Shown piece after piece: positions 14,967 to 22,814 of a stretch of DNA of 26,904 nt. The stretch lies in assembly GCA_964629825.1 (NCBI GenBank), contig CAZVUW010000037.1, positions 1 to 26,904 on the forward strand. Direction: 5' to 3'. The notes below the pieces were generated by a model, which did no database searches, was not told the origin of the DNA, and saw only the letters and a list, made by a program, of their open reading frames with translations. Made by a program: the position numbers and the translations under genes. This stretch comes from CAZVUW01 sp964629825. GTDB taxonomy: Bacteria; Actinomycetota; Nitriliruptoria; Euzebyales; Egibacteraceae. The stretch's first letter is position 1; each line of letters begins with the position of its first letter.

Positions 14967-17960
14967 ATGTCGACCGTCGAGCCGCAGACCCAGGGCGATC
15001 TCGCGCGGCTCGGCTTGGGTGGCGCGGCGGCCGTGCCCGACCTGCGGGCGCTCGGCGCCTGGGGGGAGGACGGGCCGACCGCCGCGGGCAGGCCTGCGCT
15101 GCGGGCGCTGGCGGCGGCGCCGAGCCCGGCCGATGCGCTGCGCGGGCTCAGCCGGCTGGCCGACGCCCGCCCCTCCGCCTGGGAGCTGCTGGCGGAAGAC
15201 GAGGAGCTCGTGCGCCGCGCAGCCACCATCGCCAGCGCCAGCGACGCCCTGGTTGATCTGCTGGCGACCAGTCCGTCAGCCGTGGAGGTCCTCTGCGGTG
15301 ACCTCGCCCCGCGCGGTGCCTCGAGGGTGGCCGCCGACGTCGCCGCGGCGCTTGACGACGTCGAACCGCAGACCGCCCCCGCCCGCCTGGCCGAGGTGCA
15401 GCGCCTCGGCCTGCTGCGCTGCGCCGCCCGCGACCTGCTGGGCGCCGCGGACACCCCGACGGTGGCGGGCGAGCTCGCCGAGCTCGCCGAGGGGGTGCTG
15501 CGAGGCGCCCTGACCTATGTCGGCGGGGACGACGGGGGCGGGCTCGCGGTCATCGGCATGGGCAAGCTGGGCGGGCGTGAGCTCAACTACGTCTCGGACG
15601 TCGACGTCATCTTCGTCGCCGACGGCGACTGGACGCAGGCCACGCGCACGGCCGAACGGCTCCTCCGGCTGCTCGGCGCTCCGACGCCGTTCGGCCGGGC
15701 CTACGAGATCGACACCAACCTCCGGCCCGAGGGCCGCGACGGCAACCTGGTCCGAACCCTGGACGGCTACCGCTCCTACTACGAGCGCTGGTCGAAGACC
15801 TGGGAGCTGCAGGCGCTGCTGAAGGCGCGCTTCGTGGCAGGGGACGAGGACCTCGGCCGGCGCTTCGCCGAGCTGGTGGAGCCGTTTCTCTGGCCCGACC
15901 GCCTCGACGCCGCCAAGATCGCCGAGATCCAGGGCATGAAGGAGGTCGTCGAGCGCTCGCCGGCGGTTCAGCGCGTCGGGACCAGGCAGCTGAAGCTCGC
16001 CCCCGGCGGCCTGCGCGACATCGAGTTCGCGGTGCAGCTCCTGCAGCTCGTCCACGGTCGACACGACCCGAGCCTGCGCAGCCCGACCACCCTGACGGCC
16101 CTCGCCGCCCTGGCGGAGGGCGGCTACGTCGACGAGGCCGACGCCGAGCTGTTCGCGGACGCCTACCGCTTCCTGCGCACCGTTGAGCACCGCATACAGC
16201 TGGTGAGCCTGCGCCGCACCCACACGATCCCCGCCGACGAGGAGCAGCGGGCGCGCCTGGCTCGCAACCTCGGCTTCCGTGACCTCCGGACGGAGACCGC
16301 GCTCGAGCAGCTCGACCGCGAGCACCAGCGCGTCTCGGGCCACACCCGCCGCCTGCACGAGAAGCTGTTCTACCGGCCGCTGCTGGAGCGCTTCGCCGAG
16401 GTCACGGCCGCCGACCGCGTCGGTGTGGCCGGCGGGCTGGATGAGCGCTCGGCGTTCGAGCGGCTGCAGGCGCTCGGCTTCTCTGATCCCGCGGGGGCCC
16501 TGAGCCACCTGCAGGCGATGGCCAGCGGTGTGAGCCGCCGGGCGCGGCTGTTCCGCACGCTGCTCCCGGCCCTGCTGCCGACCCTGGCAGCCGCGCCCGA
16601 CCCCGACGGCGGGCTGGCCTCGTTCCGCTCGCTGGCCGAGCGGCTGGGGGAGACGCAGACCTTCCTGCGCACCCTGCGCGACAACCCGCCCGTCGGGCAG
16701 CTTCTGGCGCGCGTGCTCGGTGCCAGCAGCGTCGTGGGTCGCTGGCTGGAGCGCCAGCCGGAGGTGGTGTCCGCGCTGGCGGACCTCCCGCGGCTGGCTG
16801 AGCCAGTCGACGTCGCCGGCTACCGGCGCCTCGCCGACGGGTTGCTGCGCCGCGGTGATGACCTCGAGACCGCCGGCGCAGCGCTGCGCCGGATGAAGCG
16901 CCGCGAGGTCGCGCGGATCGCCGTCCGAGACCTCGCCGGCTACGCCGACGTCCCCGAGGTCGGGGCCGAGCTGAGCGGCGTAGCCGAGGCGTGCTTGGAG
17001 GCGGCGATCGCGCTGGTGACGCCGCCCGGGGTGCGCATGGCGGCGATCGCGATGGGCAAGCTCGGTGGCCGCGAACTCGGCTACGCCAGCGACCTCGACC
17101 TGCTGCTGGTGTACGAACCCCAGGGCGAGGGCGAGCGCGCCGCCGCGGCGGCCGAGCAGCTGCTCCGGCTGCTGGCGGGCATCACCCCGGAGGGCAAGGC
17201 GTTCCACGTCGATCTCGATCTCCGGCCGGAAGGCAAGGACGGGGTGCTGGCGCGCACGCTGGAGGGCTACCGCTCGTACTACGAGCGCTGGGGCCAGACC
17301 TGGGAGCTGCAGGCGCTCACCCAGGCGCGCCCCGCCGCCGGCGATCCCGAGCTGGGTGCCGCCTTCGTCGACCTCATCCGACCGCTCGTCTACCCCGCCG
17401 ATGTCCCGGCCGAGCGGCTGCAGGCGGTGCGGAGGATGAAGGCGCGGGTCGAGCGGGAGCGCAGCCGCGCGGGGGAGCAGCGCAGCCTCGTCCGCCGCGG
17501 CCGGCCTCGGGCCATGCGGCCGGGGATGCGCAAGCCGACCGCCGTCGCCGACCGCGGCGGGCCAGGCGACCGTGTGGACCTGAAGCTGGGCCCGGGCGGG
17601 CTCGCGGACGTCGAGTGGACCGTGCAGCTCCTCCAGCTCGCGCACGGGGCAGCTGAGGCCGATCTCCGCCGCCCGGGGACGCTGGCGGCCCTCGACGCGG
17701 CGCAGGCGCACGGGCTGCTGAGCCCCGAGGACGCCGCCTGGCTGCGCGAGGGCTGGCTGCTCCAGAGCCGGTTGCGCAACGGCCTGTACCTGCTGGGGGC
17801 GGCCGACACCTCCACCCTGCCGGCCGGGGGCATCGTCAACGAGCGTCTGGCGCGGCTGCTGGGTCTGACCGCACCTGGCGCCCAGAAGCTGCACGAGCTC
17901 CTCAGACAGGCGCAGCGGCGGGTGCGCAAGGTCCACGAGCGCGTCTTCTACGGCTCATAG
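14967..17960 (+). CDS. glnE: bifunctional glutamine synthetase adenylyltransferase / deadenylase
   Basis: Adds AMP to and removes it from a Tyr of glutamine synthetase according to nitrogen status. 997 residues with two nucleotidyltransferase domains. The N-terminal adenylyl-removing half has GMGKLGGRELNYVSDVDVIF (Asp211/Asp213 metal ligands), and the C-terminal adenylylating half has AMGKLGGRELGYASDLDLLL (Asp709/Asp711). Each is followed by the paired motif GYRSYYERW-WELQAL and by the helical bundle with GGLRDIEFAVQLLQL and GGLADVEWTVQLLQL. Around residues 825-865 is an Arg-rich insertion (RRGRPRAMRPGMRK) that looks variable. There is no good SD, so translation is probably coupled to glnA. 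The glnA2-glnE adjacency mirrors mycobacteria. Confidence 0.96.
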   Translation: MSTVEPQTQGDLARLGLGGAAAVPDLRALGAWGEDGPTAAGRPALRALAAAPSPADALRGLSRLADARPSAWELLAEDEELVRRAATIASASDALVDLLATSPSAVEVLCGDLAPRGASRVAADVAAALDDVEPQTAPARLAEVQRLGLLRCAARDLLGAADTPTVAGELAELAEGVLRGALTYVGGDDGGGLAVIGMGKLGGRELNYVSDVDVIFVADGDWTQATRTAERLLRLLGAPTPFGRAYEIDTNLRPEGRDGNLVRTLDGYRSYYERWSKTWELQALLKARFVAGDEDLGRRFAELVEPFLWPDRLDAAKIAEIQGMKEVVERSPAVQRVGTRQLKLAPGGLRDIEFAVQLLQLVHGRHDPSLRSPTTLTALAALAEGGYVDEADAELFADAYRFLRTVEHRIQLVSLRRTHTIPADEEQRARLARNLGFRDLRTETALEQLDREHQRVSGHTRRLHEKLFYRPLLERFAEVTAADRVGVAGGLDERSAFERLQALGFSDPAGALSHLQAMASGVSRRARLFRTLLPALLPTLAAAPDPDGGLASFRSLAERLGETQTFLRTLRDNPPVGQLLARVLGASSVVGRWLERQPEVVSALADLPRLAEPVDVAGYRRLADGLLRRGDDLETAGAALRRMKRREVARIAVRDLAGYADVPEVGAELSGVAEACLEAAIALVTPPGVRMAAIAMGKLGGRELGYASDLDLLLVYEPQGEGERAAAAAEQLLRLLAGITPEGKAFHVDLDLRPEGKDGVLARTLEGYRSYYERWGQTWELQALTQARPAAGDPELGAAFVDLIRPLVYPADVPAERLQAVRRMKARVERERSRAGEQRSLVRRGRPRAMRPGMRKPTAVADRGGPGDRVDLKLGPGGLADVEWTVQLLQLAHGAAEADLRRPGTLAALDAAQAHGLLSPEDAAWLREGWLLQSRLRNGLYLLGAADTSTLPAGGIVNERLARLLGLTAPGAQKLHELLRQAQRRVRKVHERVFYGS

Positions 17961-18055
17961 CGCGCGCTGTACGGCCGGTCAGGACTAGCACCCATCCCTC
18001 CTGGGCACCGTGCGGGTCCGGACGATCCCCGCGACGCGGCTACTGAGGAGGCACG

Positions 18056-18115
18056 ATGTACATCGGACTCGGCACACTGCTGATCATCATCATCTTGATT
18101 CTGATCTTCACCTGA
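18056..18115 (+). CDS. 19-residue hydrophobic membrane peptide
   Basis: ATG to TGA encodes MYIGLGTLLIIIILILIFT. After a short polar start it is one unbroken hydrophobic stretch of Leu, Ile and Phe, long enough to span or lie in the membrane. GAGGAGG lies 4-5 nt before the ATG, among the strongest ribosome sites in the window. A perfect 10-bp GC hairpin followed by a pyrimidine run begins 20 nt after the stop. Its AT content (runs of ATC and ATT codons) differs sharply from its surroundings. Together these point to a real tiny gene. Function is unknown; very small actinobacterial peptides of this look exist, and a toxin or membrane-complex subunit is possible. Confidence 0.7.
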   Translation: MYIGLGTLLIIIILILIFT

Positions 18116-18134
18116 GGCAGGCAGGGCAAGGAAC

Positions 18135-18165
18135 GGGGCGGTGCTGAGGCACCGCCCCTCCTCTT
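18135..18165 (+). terminator. Rho-independent terminator after the small peptide gene
   Basis: The stem GGGGCGGTGC (18135-18144) pairs perfectly with GCACCGCCCC (18149-18158) over the 4-nt loop TGAG, followed by TCCTCTT. It would end the amt-glnA-glnE-peptide transcript, or the peptide's own, before the protease promoter. Confidence 0.8.
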
Positions 18166-18306
18166 GGGGCGGTTGGGCGGGGGCGGGGGGTAGTCAGCTC
18201 GGACTAATCGGCGGACGCAGAAGATGGTCAGTACTGGCCGTTGCAACTACTGTCTGTAACAGCGACCGTACTGTGAGCGATTTGAAGACGGGACGAAGGA
18301 CTGCTC
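18166..18306 (+). promoter_or_regulatory. leader/promoter region of the subtilase gene
   Basis: 141 bp between the terminator and the protease start. It is less GC-rich than the genes around it and holds several short symmetric sequences (for example CAGTACTG near 18229-18236). AAGGA lies 6-7 nt before the ATG at 18307. No clear -35/-10 pair was identified. Since the neighbouring genes handle c-di-GMP, I looked for a GEMM riboswitch: GGACGCAGAAG near 18203 faintly recalls its 3' part, but the 5' conserved part is missing. Confidence 0.35.
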
Positions 18307-20049
18307 ATGGACTCGAGCCACATCCGCGGGGTCAGCTGGGGCGGGAGGGCAGTGCAGCTGCGCGCCGCGGCCGCATCCGCTCTGGCGGCGCTGACGGCGC
18401 TTCTGCTGCTGGCCTCCCCTGGGGCGGCCGTCGCCGCCGTCCGCAACGGCACGACGACCGAGGTGTCCGTCATCGTGCGGGGGGCTCCCGCCGACCCTGA
18501 CGCCGCGGCGTCCGCGGTACGGGCGGTCGGAGGCCGCGTCGAGCGGGAGCTCGATCTCATCCATGGCGTTGCCGCCAAGGTGCCTGTGGACGCCTTGGGC
18601 GAGCTGCGGCGTTCCGACGGCGTTGCGACGGTCACAGAGGACGCCCCGCTGACCCTGCACGCGGTGGATGGGTTCGACCCGAAGACCGCCAAGGGGTCCA
18701 TGCTCCAGGTCGTCGGTCCGCTGACCGAGGCCGACCGGCTCTGGAGGGACGGCCACACCGGTGCCGGCATCGACGTCGCCCTGATCGACTCGGGGGTCGC
18801 CGAGGTGAACGGCCTCACCACCCCAGGCAAGGTGCTCCACGGCCCCGACCTGTCGTTCGAGTCGCAAGATCCCGAGCTCCACCACGTCGACACGTTCGGC
18901 CACGGCACCCACCTGGCGGGCATCATCGCCGGGCGCGACGACAACAGCCCGGCAAAGCCGGTGCACGGCGACGCCGACCGCTTCTGGGGCATGGCGCCCG
19001 ACGCGCGCATCGTGAGCCTCAAGGTCGCCGACGCCCAGGGCCACACCGACGTGAGCCAGGTGATCGCCGCCATCGACTGGGTGGTGCAGCACCGGGTCTC
19101 GGACGGCCTCAACATCCGCGTTCTGAACCTCTCCTTCGGCACCGACAGCGTCCAGGACTACCGACTCGACCCGCTCTCGTTCGCGGCCGAGGTCGCCTGG
19201 CGGAAGGGCATCGTCGTGGTGGTCGCCGCAGGCAACGACGGCGAGGAGTCCGAATCGCTCCAGAACCCGGCGATCAACCCGTTCGTGATCGCGGTCGGTG
19301 CCGCGGACGGCAACGGCACTCCTAAGCGTGATGACGACGTGGTCGCGTCCTACTCGAGCCGGGCGCTCAGCGGCCGGACCGTCGATCTGGTCGCCCCGGG
19401 GGCGTCGATCGTGAGCCTGCGTGCGCCCGGATCGACCATCGAGGCGCTCAACCCGGCCGGTCACGAGGGCACGCGCTTCATGCGGGGCAGCGGCACCTCC
19501 CAGGCGGCCGCGGTGGTCTCGGGCGCCGCGGCCCTCCTGCTCAGCCAGCGTCCGGAGCTCACGCCGGACCAGGTCAAGGCGGTGCTGCTGAAGGACGCCC
19601 GGCCGCTGAAGAAGGTCGACGCGAGGGCGCAGGGCGCCGGCATGGTCCTCCTCAAGGGCAAGCCCGGCCCGATCAAGCCCGAGCCACAGCGCTGGGAGCC
19701 TTCGACCGGCCTCGGCTCCCTGGACGCCGCCCGCGGCAGCGTGCAGCTGGTGGACGACGCCGGGGAGCTGACCGGCGAGGTCGACATCTTCGGCCAGCCC
19801 TTCGACAGCGCGATCTGGGCCGAGCAGGCCGAGGCGGGCACGAGCTGGGCAGACGGCCGCTGGAATGCCAACCGCTGGTCGGGTGCCGGCTGGTCCGGTA
19901 ACCGCTGGAGCTCCGCTGAGTGGACCGCCAACCGCTGGTCGGGGAACCGCTGGAGCTCCGAGCTGTGGTCCGCCAACCGCTGGTCTGCCAACCGGTGGTC
20001 TGCGAACCGGTGGTCCGCCAACCGCTGGTCCAGCGCCGCCTGGCGCTAG
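18307..20049 (+). CDS. secreted S8 (subtilisin-like) peptidase with C-terminal Trp pentad repeats
   Basis: 580 residues. The signal peptide covers residues 1-44 (Arg-containing start, hydrophobic core ASALAALTALLLLA, cleavage near AVA-AV). A short I9-like propeptide follows at about 51-120. The S8 catalytic domain runs from about 135 to 435, with Asp161 (VALIDSGV), His199 (FGHGTHLAGI), oxyanion Asn310 (VVAAGND) and Ser398 (GSGTSQAA). A linker leads to the tail at 504-580, where Trp occurs at 514, 519, 524 and every fifth residue to 579; the commonest unit is SANRW. It is likely exported by Sec and active outside the cell, with the tail held to the envelope or to a ligand. The ATG has AAGGA upstream. 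The GGDEF-EAL gene follows after 35 bp and is probably co-transcribed. The substrate is unknown. Confidence 0.93.
   Translation: MDSSHIRGVSWGGRAVQLRAAAASALAALTALLLLASPGAAVAAVRNGTTTEVSVIVRGAPADPDAAASAVRAVGGRVERELDLIHGVAAKVPVDALGELRRSDGVATVTEDAPLTLHAVDGFDPKTAKGSMLQVVGPLTEADRLWRDGHTGAGIDVALIDSGVAEVNGLTTPGKVLHGPDLSFESQDPELHHVDTFGHGTHLAGIIAGRDDNSPAKPVHGDADRFWGMAPDARIVSLKVADAQGHTDVSQVIAAIDWVVQHRVSDGLNIRVLNLSFGTDSVQDYRLDPLSFAAEVAWRKGIVVVVAAGNDGEESESLQNPAINPFVIAVGAADGNGTPKRDDDVVASYSSRALSGRTVDLVAPGASIVSLRAPGSTIEALNPAGHEGTRFMRGSGTSQAAAVVSGAAALLLSQRPELTPDQVKAVLLKDARPLKKVDARAQGAGMVLLKGKPGPIKPEPQRWEPSTGLGSLDAARGSVQLVDDAGELTGEVDIFGQPFDSAIWAEQAEAGTSWADGRWNANRWSGAGWSGNRWSSAEWTANRWSGNRWSSELWSANRWSANRWSANRWSANRWSSAAWR
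19834..20043 (+). repeat. 14 tandem 15-bp units encoding Trp pentads
   Basis: Each unit encodes five residues ending in Trp (tgg). The last four whole-match units are near-identical at DNA level (TCCGCCAACCGCTGG and single-base variants such as TCTGCGAACCGGTGG), which points to recent amplification. The first units are more diverged. An additional in-phase Trp504 stands ten residues before the first. Copy number may vary between strains. Confidence 0.93.
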
Positions 20050-20084
20050 CCCGACGCGGCGACCCTTGACCCGAGACTGATCAG

Positions 20085-22637
20085 ATGACCGCGATCGCAC
20101 GCCCATGGAGTCGCGACTCCATCCAGCAGGCCCTCCGCTTACCTGCGGTGCGCATCGGACTCCACGTGCTCGCAATGGGCGCGGTCCTGGTGGTGCCGGC
20201 AGTCCACGTGATGTCGCTGCCGGCGCCGCCGACCGCGCTCCTCGGGTGGTGGTTCCTCGCGCTGCTCTTCGCGGCGTGCGAGTCGCTGACGGTCCACTTC
20301 GACTTCCGAGGGCAGGCCTACACCTTCACCCTGGCCGAGGTCGCGCTGGTCGTCGCCCTGCACAGCGCGGCGCCGGCCGACGCCCTGATCGCCTACATCG
20401 CCGGCATGCTGATCGCCCAGCTGCTGGTCCTGCGCCAGCGGCTGCTCAAGATCGCGTTCAACCTCGTCAACGGCGCGCTCGAGGTCGTGCTCACGATCTT
20501 GGTCTATCGCGCCCTGGTCGGGGCCCTCGACCCGATCGACCCGCTGGCCTGGCTCGCAACACCGCTGGCCGTGGTCCCCGCGTGCCTGCTGAGCGCGCTG
20601 TTCGTGGCGCGGGTCGTGCGCATCGCCACGGGCGAGTGGCCCATGTCCCTCGGCAAGACGCTGGTCCCGACGACCGTCGGGGCGATCACCAACGCGACCC
20701 TGGGCCTCGGCGCCGTCGTGCTCCTGCGCCTGCAGCCGATGGCCGCGGTGATCACGGTCGTGCCGACCGCCGTCATGTACGCCTGCTACCGCGCCTGGGG
20801 TGCCGAGCGCCGGCAGCGCCAGTCGATGCAGTTCCTCTACAGCTGCGTCCGCTCCCTCCAGCTGAGCGACTCGCCGGAGCGGGCGGTCCGGGATCTCCTC
20901 GGCGAGATCTATGAGGGCCTGATGCCGCGGGTGGCAGAGCTGACGCTGCTCGGCAAGGGCTGCGACACGGCGCGGCGCACGGTCCTGCGGATGGGCGAGG
21001 CGTCCGAGGCCATGCAGGCCGTTGGCAGCCTCGAGCGGGAGCTGCTCACCGAGATCGCCGCCGGTCCGGACGCCGAGCTGGTGGGCTCATCAGACCCGGG
21101 GCCGGCCGGGAGCTACCTGCGGGTGCGCGGCCTCGAGCAGGGAATCGTCACCCTGCTCCGCAGCGGCCAGGAGGTGTTCGGCGTGCTGCTGATCGCCGAC
21201 CGCGTCGGTGATGTGGAGACCTTCACCGAGACCGATGCGGAGCTGATCGGTGCGCTCGGCGTACAGGCCGGCGCGCTGCTGGAGCTCGATCGGCTGCAGG
21301 ACACGCTCACCCAGCTCGAGGAGCTGCAGGCGCAGCTCGAGCACGCCGCCGCACACGACCCCCTCACGGGGGTCGCCAACCGCCGCCTCTTCGCCGACCA
21401 GCTCGAGGCCCGGATCGCTGAGGGCACCGTTGCGGGGATCCTGTTCATCGACCTCGACGGGTTCAAGGAGATCAACGACACCCTCGGCCACGCGGCGGGG
21501 GACGAGGTTCTGACCAAGGTGGCAGACCGCCTCACCGGCTGCGTCCGCGCCGAGGACCTGGTCGCCCGTCTCGGCGGTGACGAGTTCGCCGTCCTGCTCG
21601 CGGACCACGGCATCGACACGATGGAGGCCGTCGCCGCACGCCTCCTGGACGTGCTGGGTGCGCCGCTGGCGGTCAGCGGGAAGTACCTGCGCGTGGCTGC
21701 ATCGATCGGTATCGCCGCCGTCGAGGACGTAGCCGAGCCCACCGTCAGCGAGCTCCTTCGCCGCGCCGACTGGGCCATGTACCAGGCCAAATCAAGCGGC
21801 AAGGGTCGGGCCGTCCGCTACGTCTCGGCCCGGGTCCCCACCGCGTCTCTCGGTGATGACCTGCACGCCTGCCTGCGCGCCGGCGGCCTTTCGGTCGTGT
21901 ACCAGCCGATCCTCGACCTCTCGAGCGGGCTCTCCGTCGGAGCCGAGGCGCTCGCGCGCTGGGATCACCCGACCCGCGGCCCCATACCGCCGGACATCTT
22001 CGTGCCGATGGCAGAGAACGCCGGACTGGTCGGCGAGCTGACCCAGCACATGCTGCACACGGCCCTGCAGGACATCCGTGACCTGCACGCCGCCGCTCCG
22101 GCCGGTGGGGTGCCGTGGGTGTCGATCAACCTGTCGCCACGTGAGCTCGGCGACCGGGACATGGTCAAGCGCGTGCTCGCCACCTTCGAGCGGGCCGACA
22201 TCAACCCTCGGCGGGTGGTGCTCGAGCTGACCGAGAGCGCCCTCCTCGAGGACCTGCCCGAGGCCGTGCGGCAGCTGCGGCTGCTGCAGGCCCGTGGTCT
22301 GCGCATCGCTCTCGACGACTTCGGCAGCGGCTTCTCCTCGCTCGGCTACCTGTCGACGCTGCCGGTGGACATCCTCAAGATCGACCGCGCCTACGTGCAG
22401 CCGCTCGAGCCGGGCAGCCCCGCTCAGGCCTTCCTGCAGGCGCTGATCAACCTCGGCCACTCTGTCGGCGCGACCGTGCTGGCGGAGGGGGTCGAACGGC
22501 CCGAGCAGGTGCCCCTGCTCGCGGCCATGGGCTGCGACCTGGCGCAGGGCTTCGCCCTCGGCATGCCCGCCCGGGGTCTGTCGTCCGCCGTGGCGGCGAC
22601 CTCGCTGGCGGGGCCGGCGCAGATGCGGGTCGCCTGA
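20085..22637 (+). CDS. membrane GAF-GGDEF-EAL cyclic-di-GMP enzyme
   Basis: 850 residues. An N-terminal membrane sensor of several helices (about 23-235; MASE-like, type not identified) is followed by a GAF-like segment (about 248-400), a short coiled linker (401-422), the GGDEF domain (423-580) and the EAL domain (about 590-835). GGDEF is intact at 497-501, and RAED at 488-491 is the RxxD inhibitory site exactly five residues before it, so feedback inhibition by c-di-GMP is expected. The EAL domain has EAL at 621-623, ELTES, DDFGSGFSSLGYL, KIDRAY and EGVE, so phosphodiesterase activity is also expected. Which activity dominates cannot be told from sequence. The SD is poor; coupling to the protease message is likely. 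The stop codon lies inside the first unit of the following 15-bp repeat. Confidence 0.94.
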   Translation: MTAIARPWSRDSIQQALRLPAVRIGLHVLAMGAVLVVPAVHVMSLPAPPTALLGWWFLALLFAACESLTVHFDFRGQAYTFTLAEVALVVALHSAAPADALIAYIAGMLIAQLLVLRQRLLKIAFNLVNGALEVVLTILVYRALVGALDPIDPLAWLATPLAVVPACLLSALFVARVVRIATGEWPMSLGKTLVPTTVGAITNATLGLGAVVLLRLQPMAAVITVVPTAVMYACYRAWGAERRQRQSMQFLYSCVRSLQLSDSPERAVRDLLGEIYEGLMPRVAELTLLGKGCDTARRTVLRMGEASEAMQAVGSLERELLTEIAAGPDAELVGSSDPGPAGSYLRVRGLEQGIVTLLRSGQEVFGVLLIADRVGDVETFTETDAELIGALGVQAGALLELDRLQDTLTQLEELQAQLEHAAAHDPLTGVANRRLFADQLEARIAEGTVAGILFIDLDGFKEINDTLGHAAGDEVLTKVADRLTGCVRAEDLVARLGGDEFAVLLADHGIDTMEAVAARLLDVLGAPLAVSGKYLRVAASIGIAAVEDVAEPTVSELLRRADWAMYQAKSSGKGRAVRYVSARVPTASLGDDLHACLRAGGLSVVYQPILDLSSGLSVGAEALARWDHPTRGPIPPDIFVPMAENAGLVGELTQHMLHTALQDIRDLHAAAPAGGVPWVSINLSPRELGDRDMVKRVLATFERADINPRRVVLELTESALLEDLPEAVRQLRLLQARGLRIALDDFGSGFSSLGYLSTLPVDILKIDRAYVQPLEPGSPAQAFLQALINLGHSVGATVLAEGVERPEQVPLLAAMGCDLAQGFALGMPARGLSSAVAATSLAGPAQMRVA

Positions 22638-22791
22638 GCCGGGTGGGCCTGAGCCGGGTGGNNNNNNNNNNNNNNNNNNNNNNNNNNNNNNNNNNNNNNN
22701 NNNNNNNNNNNNNNNNNNNNNNNNNNNNNNNNNNNNNNNNNNNNNNNNNNNNNNNNNNNNNGCCTGAGCCGGGTGGGCCTGAGCCGGGTGG
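22632..22791. repeat. 15-bp minisatellite interrupted by the assembly gap
   Basis: The unit GCCTGAGCCGGGTGG is seen twice before the gap (22632-22646, 22647-22661) and twice after it (22762-22776, 22777-22791), all four identical and in phase with the gap edges. The array lies between the convergent 3' ends of the GGDEF-EAL and PilZ genes. The true copy number is unknown, since 100 N is a conventional gap size. Confidence 0.93.
22662..22761. other. assembly gap (100 N)
   Basis: One hundred undetermined bases with identical repeat units on both sides. The assembler most likely failed because the array is longer than its reads. Reading frames drawn across the N are meaningless. Confidence 0.98.
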
Positions 22792-22814
22792 CCTGATCCG
22801 CGCCCTGGGGCGCC

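Noticed and set aside
15276..17936. 886-codon minus-strand frame opposite glnE
   Set aside because: It is antisense to a complete two-domain GlnE, and its composition (Gln/Leu/Arg/Ala-rich without motifs) is that of a shadow frame.
18180..18306. Possible GEMM c-di-GMP riboswitch before the protease
   Set aside because: Only a weak match to the 3' conserved segment (GGACGCAGAAG); the 5' conserved part and the tetraloop receptor pairing were not found.
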